Counted from the first letter of the stretch, positions 51,130 through 60,184 are shown. The stretch is 64,000 nucleotides of DNA from JANNSX01 sp046348995 (GCA_046348995.1 JAXMDB010000001.1:124001-188000), one strand, 5' to 3'. The notes: generated from the sequence alone by a model not told the origin. A program made the numbers and translations.

Positions 51130-53010
51130 ATGACGCGTCGATCCCGCTGTTCTCTATTTATGTATATATCGGCGGCGTGCGGATGTTTGGTCGGCGCAGC
51201 TCTTGTTGGGCAGAGTTCGATAGACCGGGCGCATGCCGAGAACGTTCAGGCGCAGACGTCGGCGCCGCCGTCCATGTCTCGGGCTCTCACCGACATGCCT
51301 GCCGTCATCGAGTCGTCCGATGCGGGTGAGGAAGAGGCCCCGGCGACCGCGCCGCAGGCGACCCCGGCGGTCGACGCCAAGACCATCTCCGAGTTCCCGA
51401 CGGCCGCGCAATGCGGTGAGTGCCACCGGCAGATCTACGAAGAGTGGTCCTCCTCGCAGCATGCCTACGCATCCATCTCGCCGATGTTCCACAAGTTCGA
51501 GCAGAAGTTCCAGAAGCTCACCCAGGGCACCGTCGGGACATTCTGTGTCCGCTGCCATCAGCAAGTCGGTACTCAGATCGGCGAGGCCCGCGATGCGGCG
51601 CTGTGGGATCGCAGCCAGATCTCGCGTGAAGGCGTCAGCTGCATCACCTGCCACCGCGTCAAGGAGCAGTACGGCAAGGTCAACGGGGAGCGGCGCGTCG
51701 AGCCCGGAACGATCAACGCGCCGGTGTACGGCAGCGGCAAGCAGAGTGTCATCAAGGACGTCCTCGCCGACAAGGAGACGTACTCGGTCAAGACCGATGC
51801 CGACGGACGGGGCAACGATATCCATGCGGGGATGATTACGAATAGGCAGATCACCAAGTCGGAGTTCTGCGTCAGCTGCCACCAGGTGGCGGTCAATCTC
51901 GGCATCAAGCTCGAGATCGTCTGGGATCAGTATCGCGACAGTCCCGCGCGCGAGGCGGGGATCACGTGCCAGGACTGTCACATGGGCAAGGTTCCCGGCC
52001 AGGCCAAAGGCTATGCGACAGCGCCATCGGCCATCGTCGGCGGCAAGAAGGTCAATCCGGGTCGAAAGCACGCCAATCACCGCTTCATCGGGCCGGGTTA
52101 TTCGATCGCCCATCCCGGTATTTTCCCGCACAACACGAAGGCGCAAGCCATCGGCATCAAGGATTGGCTCGCGTTCGACTGGCGGGCAGGTTGGGGCACG
52201 GCGAAGTTCGAGGACAAGGTCGCCGCCGGCAAGCTCAAGGTCGAGTTTCCCGAGCGCTGGTCGGACGCGCTCGACCGCGAGGAAGCGCGTGAGATCATCG
52301 ATGAGAACATCGCTCGCCTCGACGAGCGCGACGAAATTCGCAGACAGCTCATGGAGAACAGCAGCCAAGTCGACGGGCCCTTCATCGAGAGCGAGCCGGC
52401 CATCGGACGGGATCTCGCCTTCTCCTACCGCATCAGGAACATCAACTCGGGCCACAATCTGCCGTCGGGATCGCTCGGCGCGCAGCCGCAGCTCTGGGTG
52501 AACGTCGCCCTCGTCGACCCGGACGGTCACAACGTTTGGGAGTCGGGCTACGTCGACAGCAACGGCGACATCGCAAATCTGCACAGCCTCGACGTCGCCG
52601 CCGGTGCCATCGCCACCGATCAGCAGCTTGTGCACTTCCAGACCATGTTCCTCACGACCAACGTAAAGGGCACGGATCGGGAAATGTATCTGCCGGTCAA
52701 TTTCGACATCGACCCGCTGCCGCACCTGCGTCCGCCGGGCGTGCCGACGACCGTGCTCAATCATCCGCCGCTCGTCAGGATGGAGAACCACTCGCTGACG
52801 CCGCTCGGCGAGAAGACCGCGAGCTACACGGTGCCGGGCGGTCTCATCAAGAAGCCGGGCAAGTACCGCCTCGCCTTTCGCATGCGCAGCCGCGCCGAGC
52901 CGATCTACTTCATGCGCTTCGTCGGATCGACCCGAGCCATGGAGCAGAGCATGAACGAGCGGATGCTGAACTTTCACGATTTCGCCGTGGACATCGACGT
53001 GAAGGGCTAG
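51130..53010 (+). CDS. Pentaheme cytochrome c554-like protein with beta-rich C-terminus
   Basis: A 626-residue exported protein. A hydrophobic N-terminus (about residues 9-30) precedes an acidic, Ala/Pro/Thr-rich linker (about 40-90). Five CxxCH sites are at C95 (AAQCGECH), C139, C171, C247 and C280; the first, with EEWSSSQHAYAS, is c554-like. Additional His residues (KHANHRF, IAHPG) may be axial ligands. Residues about 330-626 have beta-strand-rich, heme-free character (QPQLWVNVALVD). A GAGGGGG site precedes the ATG. It lies 93 nt before an outer-membrane barrel gene. A catalytic role in an oxidoreduction is possible, but no active site is recognised. Confidence 0.92.
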   Translation: MTRRSRCSLFMYISAACGCLVGAALVGQSSIDRAHAENVQAQTSAPPSMSRALTDMPAVIESSDAGEEEAPATAPQATPAVDAKTISEFPTAAQCGECHRQIYEEWSSSQHAYASISPMFHKFEQKFQKLTQGTVGTFCVRCHQQVGTQIGEARDAALWDRSQISREGVSCITCHRVKEQYGKVNGERRVEPGTINAPVYGSGKQSVIKDVLADKETYSVKTDADGRGNDIHAGMITNRQITKSEFCVSCHQVAVNLGIKLEIVWDQYRDSPAREAGITCQDCHMGKVPGQAKGYATAPSAIVGGKKVNPGRKHANHRFIGPGYSIAHPGIFPHNTKAQAIGIKDWLAFDWRAGWGTAKFEDKVAAGKLKVEFPERWSDALDREEAREIIDENIARLDERDEIRRQLMENSSQVDGPFIESEPAIGRDLAFSYRIRNINSGHNLPSGSLGAQPQLWVNVALVDPDGHNVWESGYVDSNGDIANLHSLDVAAGAIATDQQLVHFQTMFLTTNVKGTDREMYLPVNFDIDPLPHLRPPGVPTTVLNHPPLVRMENHSLTPLGEKTASYTVPGGLIKKPGKYRLAFRMRSRAEPIYFMRFVGSTRAMEQSMNERMLNFHDFAVDIDVKG

Positions 53011-53103
53011 CCGGCGCGCTTCATCGGGGCATGCACGAGCAATCCGAAGCTTTGGAGAGAGCTTCGGCACTGAGAGCAGCATCTGTTGCGTGGGGGACGA
53101 CGC

Positions 53104-54798
53104 ATGACGGTCGTGAAGAAGGTCAACCTTCGCTACGCCATCTATCTGGGAACGACGCTCATCACGGCATCGATCGCGACCGGATCATTTCTCGCGTTCA
53201 GCGCGACAGCCGGCCGCGGCGCCGGTGAATCGAGTGCGGACGGCTATTTGCCGGAAGCGCCATCCAAGCCCGCTGCCGAGGCCGAGGATGGTTACGAAGA
53301 AGACACGGGCGGAGCCGCAGATTCCGCAGATGATCAGACGGAAGAGACTTCGTCGGTGACTACACCGGACGAGGGGGATGCGGCGTCCGGCAAGGCCGCT
53401 CGACAGGACAAGACGAACAAGAAGGGAAAATCGAGCAAGGGCTCTTTCCGGCCTGATCCCATGTACACCGAGACATACGACACGATGGAGCAGACGGGCA
53501 TCTACGGCGACAAGACCGCCGTCGAGCCGCCGCGCCCGATCCTCGAGCTCGGACGCCAGCAATATACCTCCGGGCCTTACGATGAGAGCAGCACGATTTT
53601 CGGCGAGCTCAATCCGCTCGTTCCGGGACTTGCGATCTACGGCGATTCTCGCACGGCGATCGCCTACAACTCCAACAACGGCAAGGACATCGCCCAAGTC
53701 GCGACCCGTCTCAACATCGACGTCGACTTGAAGCTGACCGGCACGGAGCGCATTCACGCCTTCTTCACGCCGTTGCAAGAGGACAACCGGTTCACGCGGT
53801 TCGAGTTCGGCGGCGGGGACGGCGATGGCGAGCTCACCAGCGAGTTCGATCCCGATTTGCAGACGCTATTCTTCGAGGGCGATGCAGGGTCGATCTACTC
53901 CGGCTTCTCGGGCGAGGAGGCGAGCTTCGACCTGCCCTTCACCGTCGGTCTCTTCCCACTGTTTCTTCAGAACGGCATTTGGGCGAACGACGCGATCCTC
54001 GGCGGTGCGGTCACGCTGCCGGCCAAGAATTCGGCGGCACTCGGCCTCTCCAATTTCGACATTACGTTCTTCGGAGCGTTCGACAACGTCGACAACGCCA
54101 GCATCGTCAACGAGGACGGCAAGGTCGACAACAACAAGGCCAACCTCTTCGGCGTCACGACCTTCATCGACGCCTTCGACGGCTACATCGAAGCCGGCTA
54201 TGGCCTCGTTCAGGGCGTCGACGACCGCGACGACGTTCTCGACCACTACCTGACAGCGGCCTACAGCCGCCGCTACTACAACACGCTCTCGAACACGACG
54301 CGGCTCTTTGCGAACTTCAGCGGCGACGGCAACGGGGATCGTGACGGCTTCGCCGTCATCTCCGAGAACAGCCTCATCTCCGGTTTGCCGAGCACGCTCG
54401 TGCCCTACGCGAATTTCTTCATCGGTGTCGGCAATCCAAAGCCCCTCGTCGACGGCAACGGCGCCGGGATCCTGAAGAACGTCGGCATCAATTTCGAGAC
54501 CGACGCGCTGACGGGATATCCCAAGCTCGACGATACGGGATCGAACACGTTCGGTGGCGCCATCGGACTTCAATACCTTTTCGACCTCGACCAGCAGCTC
54601 GTCTTCGAGGTGGCGTTCGTCGAGCCGTTCGAAGACGACGGGATCGGCACCGACGACACGCAAATCGGGTTGGGCATGCGCTACCAGGTGCCGATCACGC
54701 AGGCATGGTTGTTCCGCGCCGATGCCACCTACCAATTCAATCTTGGAGACGCGGAGGACAACTTCGGCGTGCGTGCCGAGGTACGGCGCAAGTTCTGA
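53104..54798 (+). CDS. Outer-membrane beta-barrel protein (porin-like)
   Basis: A 564-residue protein: signal-peptide-like N-terminus (about 10-36), then an acidic and Lys-rich low-complexity segment (about 40-115), then a region of alternating hydrophobic/aromatic strands ending in the C-terminal Phe (VRAEVRRKF) that directs Bam-dependent insertion. The terminal Phe, strand spacing and Asp/Asn/Gly-rich turns (GDGNGDRDG, NEDGKVDNNK) support a beta-barrel; no family name was recognised. The ATG at 53104 follows GGGGGACGACGC. Its position beside multiheme cytochromes recalls the porin-cytochrome (MtrB/PioB) logic, but it is shorter than those proteins. The N-terminal polar segment may face periplasmic partners. 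Confidence 0.82.
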   Translation: MTVVKKVNLRYAIYLGTTLITASIATGSFLAFSATAGRGAGESSADGYLPEAPSKPAAEAEDGYEEDTGGAADSADDQTEETSSVTTPDEGDAASGKAARQDKTNKKGKSSKGSFRPDPMYTETYDTMEQTGIYGDKTAVEPPRPILELGRQQYTSGPYDESSTIFGELNPLVPGLAIYGDSRTAIAYNSNNGKDIAQVATRLNIDVDLKLTGTERIHAFFTPLQEDNRFTRFEFGGGDGDGELTSEFDPDLQTLFFEGDAGSIYSGFSGEEASFDLPFTVGLFPLFLQNGIWANDAILGGAVTLPAKNSAALGLSNFDITFFGAFDNVDNASIVNEDGKVDNNKANLFGVTTFIDAFDGYIEAGYGLVQGVDDRDDVLDHYLTAAYSRRYYNTLSNTTRLFANFSGDGNGDRDGFAVISENSLISGLPSTLVPYANFFIGVGNPKPLVDGNGAGILKNVGINFETDALTGYPKLDDTGSNTFGGAIGLQYLFDLDQQLVFEVAFVEPFEDDGIGTDDTQIGLGMRYQVPITQAWLFRADATYQFNLGDAEDNFGVRAEVRRKF

Positions 54799-54846
54799 GC
54801 GACCGTCTGAGTTTCAGTACGACGAGCAGCCATCAGGAGCCATCGC

Positions 54847-55980
54847 ATGACCGAGATGTTGGTACGCCCACTCGACCGGGTTCTTCAGGTCGAGGATTTC
54901 AGAGGCGTGCCGGCTTGGGGCGCTGCGGCATGTGATGTCGTCGTCTCCGGGGTTGCGACCGCGGTGCCTGGCGAGCCGATCGCGCAGGAAGAATTTCTCG
55001 CCAGGACGCTCGCGGCGGCGCCCGAGTTCCGTAGCTTCCGCGACCTATTTTCCAATACCGGCATCGCGCACCGCCACTCGGCAGTTCCGCTCGATTGGAT
55101 CACGCAGGAGCACGGATGGGTGGAGCGGAGCGCGATCTTCGAGACGGAAGCGCTGCGGTTGGCCGTAGACGTCGCGCGGAAGCTCATTCGGGAAACAGAC
55201 ACAGCGGCAGCCGACATCGATGCGGTTGTCGTAGCCTGCACGACCGGTCTTTGCGTGCCGAGCCTGGACGCACGGCTCGCCAACCGCCTCGGTCTGCGAG
55301 CCGACATCGAGCGACTGCCTCTGTTCGGTCTGGGCTGTGCCGGCGGTGTGACGGGACTTGCGCGAGCGGCGGCTCTTGCCCGGTCGCGTCCTGGGCGCAA
55401 CGTGCTTTTCATCACCGTCGAGCTCTGCTCGATCAACTTGCGGGTTCGCGACCGCCGCATGGCGAATTTCGTGTCGGCGGCGCTGTTCGGCGATGGTGCG
55501 GCGGGCGTCCTGCTCCGCAGCCTCGCGCCGGGCGAAGCGGCCGGCGGACGCCCGCGTCTTGGGGCGACGGGCGAACATATCTGGCCCGAGAGCTTGGACG
55601 TCATGGGCTGGTCGATCGAGAACGACGGCTTCGGAGTCGTCATCAGCCCGGAGATTCCGCGCTTCGCGCGCGACCGCTTGAAGCCGGCGCTCGATCACTT
55701 CCTGCAACGGTCCGGCGTGGATGCGAACCATGTCGACGGTATCGTGCTGCATCCGGGTGGCCGCAAGGTGCTCGAGGCCGCCGAGACCGCGCTCGACCTG
55801 CCGCGTGAGACCTTTCGCCATGCCTGGGACGTGCTCGCCGACTTCGGCAATATGAGCTCGCCGACCGTGCTCTTCGTGCTCGAGCGCACCCTACGCGACA
55901 GGCCGGCAGGCCGGCATCTCATGGCGACGTTCGGACCGGGTTTCACCGTGTCGTTCGCGCTCTTGGAGTTTGGACAATGA
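54847..55980 (+). CDS. Type III polyketide synthase
   Basis: A 377-residue chalcone-synthase-fold enzyme with an intact catalytic triad: C164 (FGLGCAGG), H302 (VLHPGGRKVLE) and N335 (GNMSSPTVLF). GFGPxF-type segment near the end reads TFGPGFTVSF. Bacterial relatives make alkylresorcinols, alkylpyrones or phloroglucinols from fatty acyl starters. It begins 48 nt after the barrel gene and its stop overlaps the ICMT-family methyltransferase by 4 nt. A PKS-methyltransferase pair is the usual route to methylated phenolic lipids, some of which oxidise to quinones. The link with cytochromes is inferred from position only. Confidence 0.93.
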   Translation: MTEMLVRPLDRVLQVEDFRGVPAWGAAACDVVVSGVATAVPGEPIAQEEFLARTLAAAPEFRSFRDLFSNTGIAHRHSAVPLDWITQEHGWVERSAIFETEALRLAVDVARKLIRETDTAAADIDAVVVACTTGLCVPSLDARLANRLGLRADIERLPLFGLGCAGGVTGLARAAALARSRPGRNVLFITVELCSINLRVRDRRMANFVSAALFGDGAAGVLLRSLAPGEAAGGRPRLGATGEHIWPESLDVMGWSIENDGFGVVISPEIPRFARDRLKPALDHFLQRSGVDANHVDGIVLHPGGRKVLEAAETALDLPRETFRHAWDVLADFGNMSSPTVLFVLERTLRDRPAGRHLMATFGPGFTVSFALLEFGQ

Positions 55981-56486
55981 TCCTGGACAGCTTGGATGCG
56001 CCGCAGATCGCGGCTCTTTTGGTACTCGCACAGCGGGGGCTCGAGGAGCTCTACTCGGCCCGCAACACGCGCCGCCTCGTCGCCGAGGGGGCGCACGAGG
56101 AGGGGCGCGCGCTCTATCCGATGGTTGCCGCGACACATCTCGCCTGGATCGCCGCGGTCGGTCTCATGATCCCGCCTTCTACACCAATTCATTGGCCGCT
56201 CGCCGTCAGCTATATGCTGCTTCAGGGTGTGCGCTACTGGGTCATCGGCAGTCTCGGCCGCTATTGGACGCATCGAATCATCACGCTTCCCGCAGCTCCT
56301 CTCGTGGGCCGCGGTCCCTATGCGGTCGTTCGCCATCCGAATTATCTCGTGACGATCACGGAGGCGGCTCTGCTCCCGCTGGTCTTTGGCTCGATCGCGA
56401 TCAGCATCGTCTTCACGGCGCTCTGGATCGTCGTCATCCGGGCGAAGATCGTCATCGAGGATGAGGCGCTCGACGGCCGTCGTTAG
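55977..56486 (+). CDS. Isoprenylcysteine carboxyl methyltransferase (ICMT) family protein
   Basis: A 169-residue membrane methyltransferase of the ICMT-like family with about four hydrophobic segments. The diagnostic SAM-site region reads GPYAVVRHPNYLV (RHPNYL). It overlaps the PKS stop (ATGA), so the two are translated together. In bacteria such proteins O-methylate lipid hydroxyl or carboxyl groups, including polyketide pyrones and phenolic lipids. It is the last gene of the plus-strand cytochrome/PKS unit. Confidence 0.9.
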   Translation: MILDSLDAPQIAALLVLAQRGLEELYSARNTRRLVAEGAHEEGRALYPMVAATHLAWIAAVGLMIPPSTPIHWPLAVSYMLLQGVRYWVIGSLGRYWTHRIITLPAAPLVGRGPYAVVRHPNYLVTITEAALLPLVFGSIAISIVFTALWIVVIRAKIVIEDEALDGRR

Positions 56487-56809
56487 CGCTTCGAAGGAGA
56501 TAGTTGCTGCTTCCAGCTTCGATCGCGGCCCGCTGCCGCGTATCGCGGCGGCAACCGATCGGGGCCTATCCTCGAGCTCATCGTGCATTGCCGTTCCGGA
56601 ACGGCGATCGTTGCGTATTCGGAGATCGAGCAGCTCTATTGTGGACCGGCGGGCGGCAGCGATCCCGATCGTCGGGCGGACTTCGAGCGCAGCTGCGCCG
56701 GACCGCGCCAGTGGCCGCGCTGCGTATCCGCTTGACGGCGATTAGAGCGCCGGTGATCCATTGAGATCGAAGAGCTTGAGGCCGAACGGCGAATTTGCAT
56801 ACCTGCGCC
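56487..56809. other. Gap between convergent genes, no feature found
   Basis: This 323-nt stretch between the ICMT-family gene and the DddP-like gene shows no supported gene, RNA or repeat. Short open frames are Arg-rich and not protein-like. A terminator is expected here but not clearly seen. Confidence 0.5.
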
Positions 56810-58066
56810 CTAATCGAGCAGGGCATCTTCCCAAGGATAGGTCGAGAGCAGCTCGCAGCCGCTCTCCGTCACCAGCACCTGCTGCTCGAGCTTGACGCCG
56901 TCACGCTCGCCGACCGCGCCCATGTAGCTTTCGACGCAGATGACCATGCCGGCCTCGATCGTGCCGTCATAGGGCGTCGCGCCACGGAAGATCGGGTTGA
57001 TGCGCGGGTACTCGTCGCACATGCCGACGGCGTGAACGACACACACATACGCCTGCGCCTGGAACTCCTCCGGCACCGGGAAGGCCCGCTTCTGGAAATC
57101 GGTGTAGGTGATGCCAGGCCGAACGAGCTTCATGTTGTGCTCGATCTCGTCGAGCGCCAGGCGGTAGAGCTGCTTCTGCCGCTTCGTCGGCTTCGCCGGG
57201 CCGCAATGAAAGGTGCGCGAGATGTCGGCGAAGTAGCCGAAGGGGCCGACCATGTCGGTGTCGAAGCCGACGAGATCGCCGGACTCGACACGCCGCTCGG
57301 AGGCTTCCTGCAGCCAGGGATTGATGCGCGGGCCGGACGCGAGCATGCGTCCGTCGTGCCAGTCGCCGTTGTTGGCGAGGTTGGTGTAGTTGAGAAGCCC
57401 CCAGAGCTGAAGCTCCGTGACGCCGGGTCTGAGCGCCTCCTTCACCTTCGCCATGCCGAGCTCGGCAACCGCGCAGGCCCACCGGATGCACTCGATCTCG
57501 TCGGACGACTTGATGACCCGCGCCTCCTCGGTGACGAGGACGCCGTCGATCACCTCGAGCCCGCGCTGCAGAAGCGCCTGCGTCAGGCTCGGATTGACGT
57601 ATTCGACCGCGACGCGGCGATTGTCGGTGCCGATCTCTTTCAGATAGCGCACGACATCGTCGGCAATCAGACGCGCCGCATCGCTCAGCGTCTCGCCCCC
57701 GTCGAAGAAGTTGAGCGCGCGTCCCGGGGCCGTCCTATCGGCGCCCGGCGGTGGCCCGTAGACACCGTGCATGACGACCGGGCCCTCTTGCGGCACGAAG
57801 GCGTAAGTCGTCGGGATGTGCGATTGGAAAAGCCCGTAGACGCGATACTCGGTGGCGTAGCGGAGCGAGATCGGATTGACGATCAGGCACATGGCGGCGT
57901 CGTGCTTCTTGAGCGCGGCGACGAGGCGGCCCCTCCGATAGGCGCGTAGGCGATCGTGATCGATCTCCGGCATCGGCCGGAAGCGCGCAAGGTCGCTCCA
58001 ATCGTCGGCGACGACCATTTGGTCGGGAGAGGCTGCGCTCATCGTGACATCACCATCGCTCGTCAT
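56810..58066 (-). CDS. M24-fold metalloenzyme, DddP-like DMSP lyase candidate
   Basis: A 418-residue creatinase/aminopeptidase-fold protein. Residues matching the DMSP lyase DddP metal site are all present: D269, D271, D281, H345, E379 and E394. D351 (GMCDEYP) falls where the DddP catalytic Asp sits. Comparing with my recollection of DddP numbering, the offset is a constant 26 for the first four ligands and D351 and 27 for the two Glu. MLASGPRINPW and FDTDMVGPFGYFADISRTF (in outline) also resemble DddP. DddP splits dimethylsulfoniopropionate into dimethyl sulfide and acrylate. Peptidase function is possible, because the whole fold family is large. Starts at 58066 or 58042 are possible. Confidence 0.82.
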   Translation of the reverse strand: MTSDGDVTMSAASPDQMVVADDWSDLARFRPMPEIDHDRLRAYRRGRLVAALKKHDAAMCLIVNPISLRYATEYRVYGLFQSHIPTTYAFVPQEGPVVMHGVYGPPPGADRTAPGRALNFFDGGETLSDAARLIADDVVRYLKEIGTDNRRVAVEYVNPSLTQALLQRGLEVIDGVLVTEEARVIKSSDEIECIRWACAVAELGMAKVKEALRPGVTELQLWGLLNYTNLANNGDWHDGRMLASGPRINPWLQEASERRVESGDLVGFDTDMVGPFGYFADISRTFHCGPAKPTKRQKQLYRLALDEIEHNMKLVRPGITYTDFQKRAFPVPEEFQAQAYVCVVHAVGMCDEYPRINPIFRGATPYDGTIEAGMVICVESYMGAVGERDGVKLEQQVLVTESGCELLSTYPWEDALLD

Positions 58067-58299
58067 CCTGCGAGACGGTTTCGCGCTCAGATGCCTTGCA
58101 CCCGGCCGCTAACGGACATTGACCCATGCAAACATGGGGCGCAAACGCTGGATGCGATCGAAGGTATAACGCAGCGTCATGTCTCGAATGCGCCGCGAGC
58201 TGAGGGTGTTGCCTCGGCCGTGTGTTGTCCACCTGCTACGAAGATGCCGCGCGCGGTGTCGAACAGCGCGAGCAAGCCCTTGTAGACCGGACGGGGCAC
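58067..58299. other. Short gap, no gene found
   Basis: This 233-nt interval separates the DddP-like gene from the YaiI-type gene (both minus). It would contain the promoter of the DddP-like gene. I see no repeat or clear promoter box. Confidence 0.4.
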
Positions 58300-58770
58300 T
58301 CACCGGCCAGCGCGGATGTCCTGAACGGCCTGCTCCAGCGCCTGCAGGAAACGGGACCGGTCCGCCCGGGCGAAGGCCGGTGGGCCGCCGCGGGTCTCTC
58401 CCGTCTCGCGAAGGTGTGCTTTGAGATCGCGCACCGCCAGGGCCATGCCGATGTTGTCGGCAGTGAACGGCCGCCCGGCAGGAGCGATCGCGCGCGCGTG
58501 CTTTTTCAGGCAGCGGTCGGCGAGTGGGATGTCCTGGGTCACGCAGATATCCGTCGAGGTGATCTCGTCCGCAATCCAGTCGTCGGCGGCGTCCGGACCG
58601 TCGTCGACGATTTGCCGCCGAACCAGTTCACTCGCTGGCAACCGCATCCAAGCGTTCGACACGAAAATGGTGACGATACCATGCCGCTCGGCGACCTTCA
58701 CGATCTCGTCTTTCACAGGGCAGGCGTCGGCATCGACCAGAATGCGGACGACCGGGAGCGCGCTCGGCAT
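58300..58770 (-). CDS. YaiI/YqxD family (DUF188) protein
   Basis: A 156-residue protein of the YaiI/YqxD (DUF188) family. It has the hallmark start RILVDADACPVKDEI near residue 9, DDGPDAADDWIA, the VTQDIPLADRCL segment and the family's C-terminal RSRFLQALEQ region. The acidic pattern (D-x-D, DD-x-x-D) resembles PIN/NYN-type metal-dependent nucleases, but function is unproven. The ATG at 58770 is preferred because AAAGGC lies 6-8 nt upstream; another ATG at 58788 lacks a good site. Unrelated to its neighbours. Confidence 0.92.
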   Translation of the reverse strand: MPSALPVVRILVDADACPVKDEIVKVAERHGIVTIFVSNAWMRLPASELVRRQIVDDGPDAADDWIADEITSTDICVTQDIPLADRCLKKHARAIAPAGRPFTADNIGMALAVRDLKAHLRETGETRGGPPAFARADRSRFLQALEQAVQDIRAGR

Positions 58771-58981
58771 TGGCGAGCCTTTCTGCATGTTCGTTGGACC
58801 CTAGCGGGGCGCCTCATTTGTGCAAGGTCGCGGCCCAAGCCCACGGCCTGAAAAAACTATACCGAGGTTGGAGTTTTTTCGTCGCGCCTTCGACGTCACC
58901 GGTGTTGAGTCTGGGCCGTCGCGTCGAGGCGGCGCGCGGTCTCGGCCTCAGGCCGTCATCGCTTGCACGGTCACAGCGAGC

Positions 58982-60184
58982 TCAGCCGTCGCCGTGACCG
59001 GTGCCGTGTCCGTGGCCGCCGGCGCCGCCACTCCCGCTACCCTTTCCGCTCTTGCCATTGCTGTCGCCCTTGCCGGTCGACCCGTTGCCGAAATCGCCGC
59101 CGCTCGGCGACTCTCCGGCGTTGCCGTTGTCCGAGTCGTTGCCGGGATTTCCCGTACCCTTATGACCGTGACTGCCTTTGCCATGATGACCCTTGCCATG
59201 GTGGCCTTTGCCATAGTGCCCCTTGTGGTCATGCTTCTTACCGGGATCGACTTTGGGTCCCTCGACGGTCGGCGTCGACGGATCGACCGGGTCCGGCATC
59301 GCGGTCGGCGAGAGGTCGGGGGCTGGCGGATCGGGTGTGCTGGGCGGGCTCGGATCTGGCGTTGCGGCACGGCTGCTGCGCCCCTCTCCCGCTTGCGCCA
59401 CATCGGACGTCGCTACGGTGGCAACCGCGGCGACCTTGCTGCGGGTCGAGCGTGCGGCGGCCTGTTTCGACCGCGTGCGCTTGGTCCGCTCGGCCTTGCG
59501 CTGCTTCTGTACCTTGCGCACCTTGCAGGACGCGCTGGCGATGTGGAAGGGCTCGATCAGCCGGTCGTTGTCGATGAACGGGAACTTGCCCGACTCCTTG
59601 AGCGCCCGGGCTTTCGGCCGCTTGAGCTTGGAGGGATCGTCGACCTGGAGCTTCGTCTCGGTGGCGATGTACTGGCAGCGGCCGGCGATCTCGCGGCAAT
59701 CGCCGTTGACGAGGCAGACGGTGACGGCGCCCTCGTAGAGCACGAGCGTGAGCTGGCCCTCCGGATCGACGTTGACATCAAAGGCGGTGCCGCGGATAGC
59801 GAGGTTCGCCCAACCGGTCGAGAGCTTGTAAGCCTCGGGCTTGCTCTTGCCGCTGATCCAGCGAAACGCGCCTTTCGTCATGCTGACGGCGAGCTCGCCG
59901 AATGTACCGTCGCCCTTGTAGACGAACTTGTCGATCGTCACTTGCGCGTTGGGACCGAGCGCGAGCTTGGTGCCGTCGTTGAAGACGATCTGCCCGACGC
60001 CCGTCGCATCCGTCGAGAGCTTGTCGTTGAAGAAGACCGACGCTCCGGTCACGAGCTTGCCCGAAGGACCGATGAGCGTGTCCTCGACCTTGGCGGCGGA
60101 CCCGATCGGATCGGCGGCGCGCGAGGCCGTCGTCGTCAAGAAGGCGACAAGAGCGAGTATGCATGCGGCTGCGAGGACGCGCAT
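58982..60184 (-). CDS. FecR-domain protein with His/Gly-rich tail
   Basis: A 400-residue exported protein. A signal peptide (about 1-24, VLAAACILALVAFL to SRA) precedes a FecR domain (about 40-180, including VTGASVFFND, GGTFGELAV-like and LAIRGTAFDVNVD). Then come a basic linker (KVRKVQKQRKAERTKRTRSK, about 222-241), a Pro/Asp region (about 270-325), and a tail rich in Gly, His, Lys and Asp with (HGKG/HHGKG) repeats (about 330-400). FecR domains sense or bind surface ligands, usually with sigma regulators, none of which is adjacent. The His/Lys/Gly tail could bind metal or anionic polymers. GGAGG precedes the ATG. Confidence 0.85.
   Translation of the reverse strand: MRVLAAACILALVAFLTTTASRAADPIGSAAKVEDTLIGPSGKLVTGASVFFNDKLSTDATGVGQIVFNDGTKLALGPNAQVTIDKFVYKGDGTFGELAVSMTKGAFRWISGKSKPEAYKLSTGWANLAIRGTAFDVNVDPEGQLTLVLYEGAVTVCLVNGDCREIAGRCQYIATETKLQVDDPSKLKRPKARALKESGKFPFIDNDRLIEPFHIASASCKVRKVQKQRKAERTKRTRSKQAAARSTRSKVAAVATVATSDVAQAGEGRSSRAATPDPSPPSTPDPPAPDLSPTAMPDPVDPSTPTVEGPKVDPGKKHDHKGHYGKGHHGKGHHGKGSHGHKGTGNPGNDSDNGNAGESPSGGDFGNGSTGKGDSNGKSGKGSGSGGAGGHGHGTGHGDG

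Noticed and set aside
45170..53010. Identification as a hydroxylamine oxidoreductase system
   Set aside because: The c554-like proteins invite this, but no octaheme oxidoreductase with the P460-type Tyr or HaoB-like gene was found.
51154..53082. A 642-codon minus-strand frame opposite the pentaheme gene
   Set aside because: Shadow of a gene with five CxxCH sites and a signal peptide on the plus strand.
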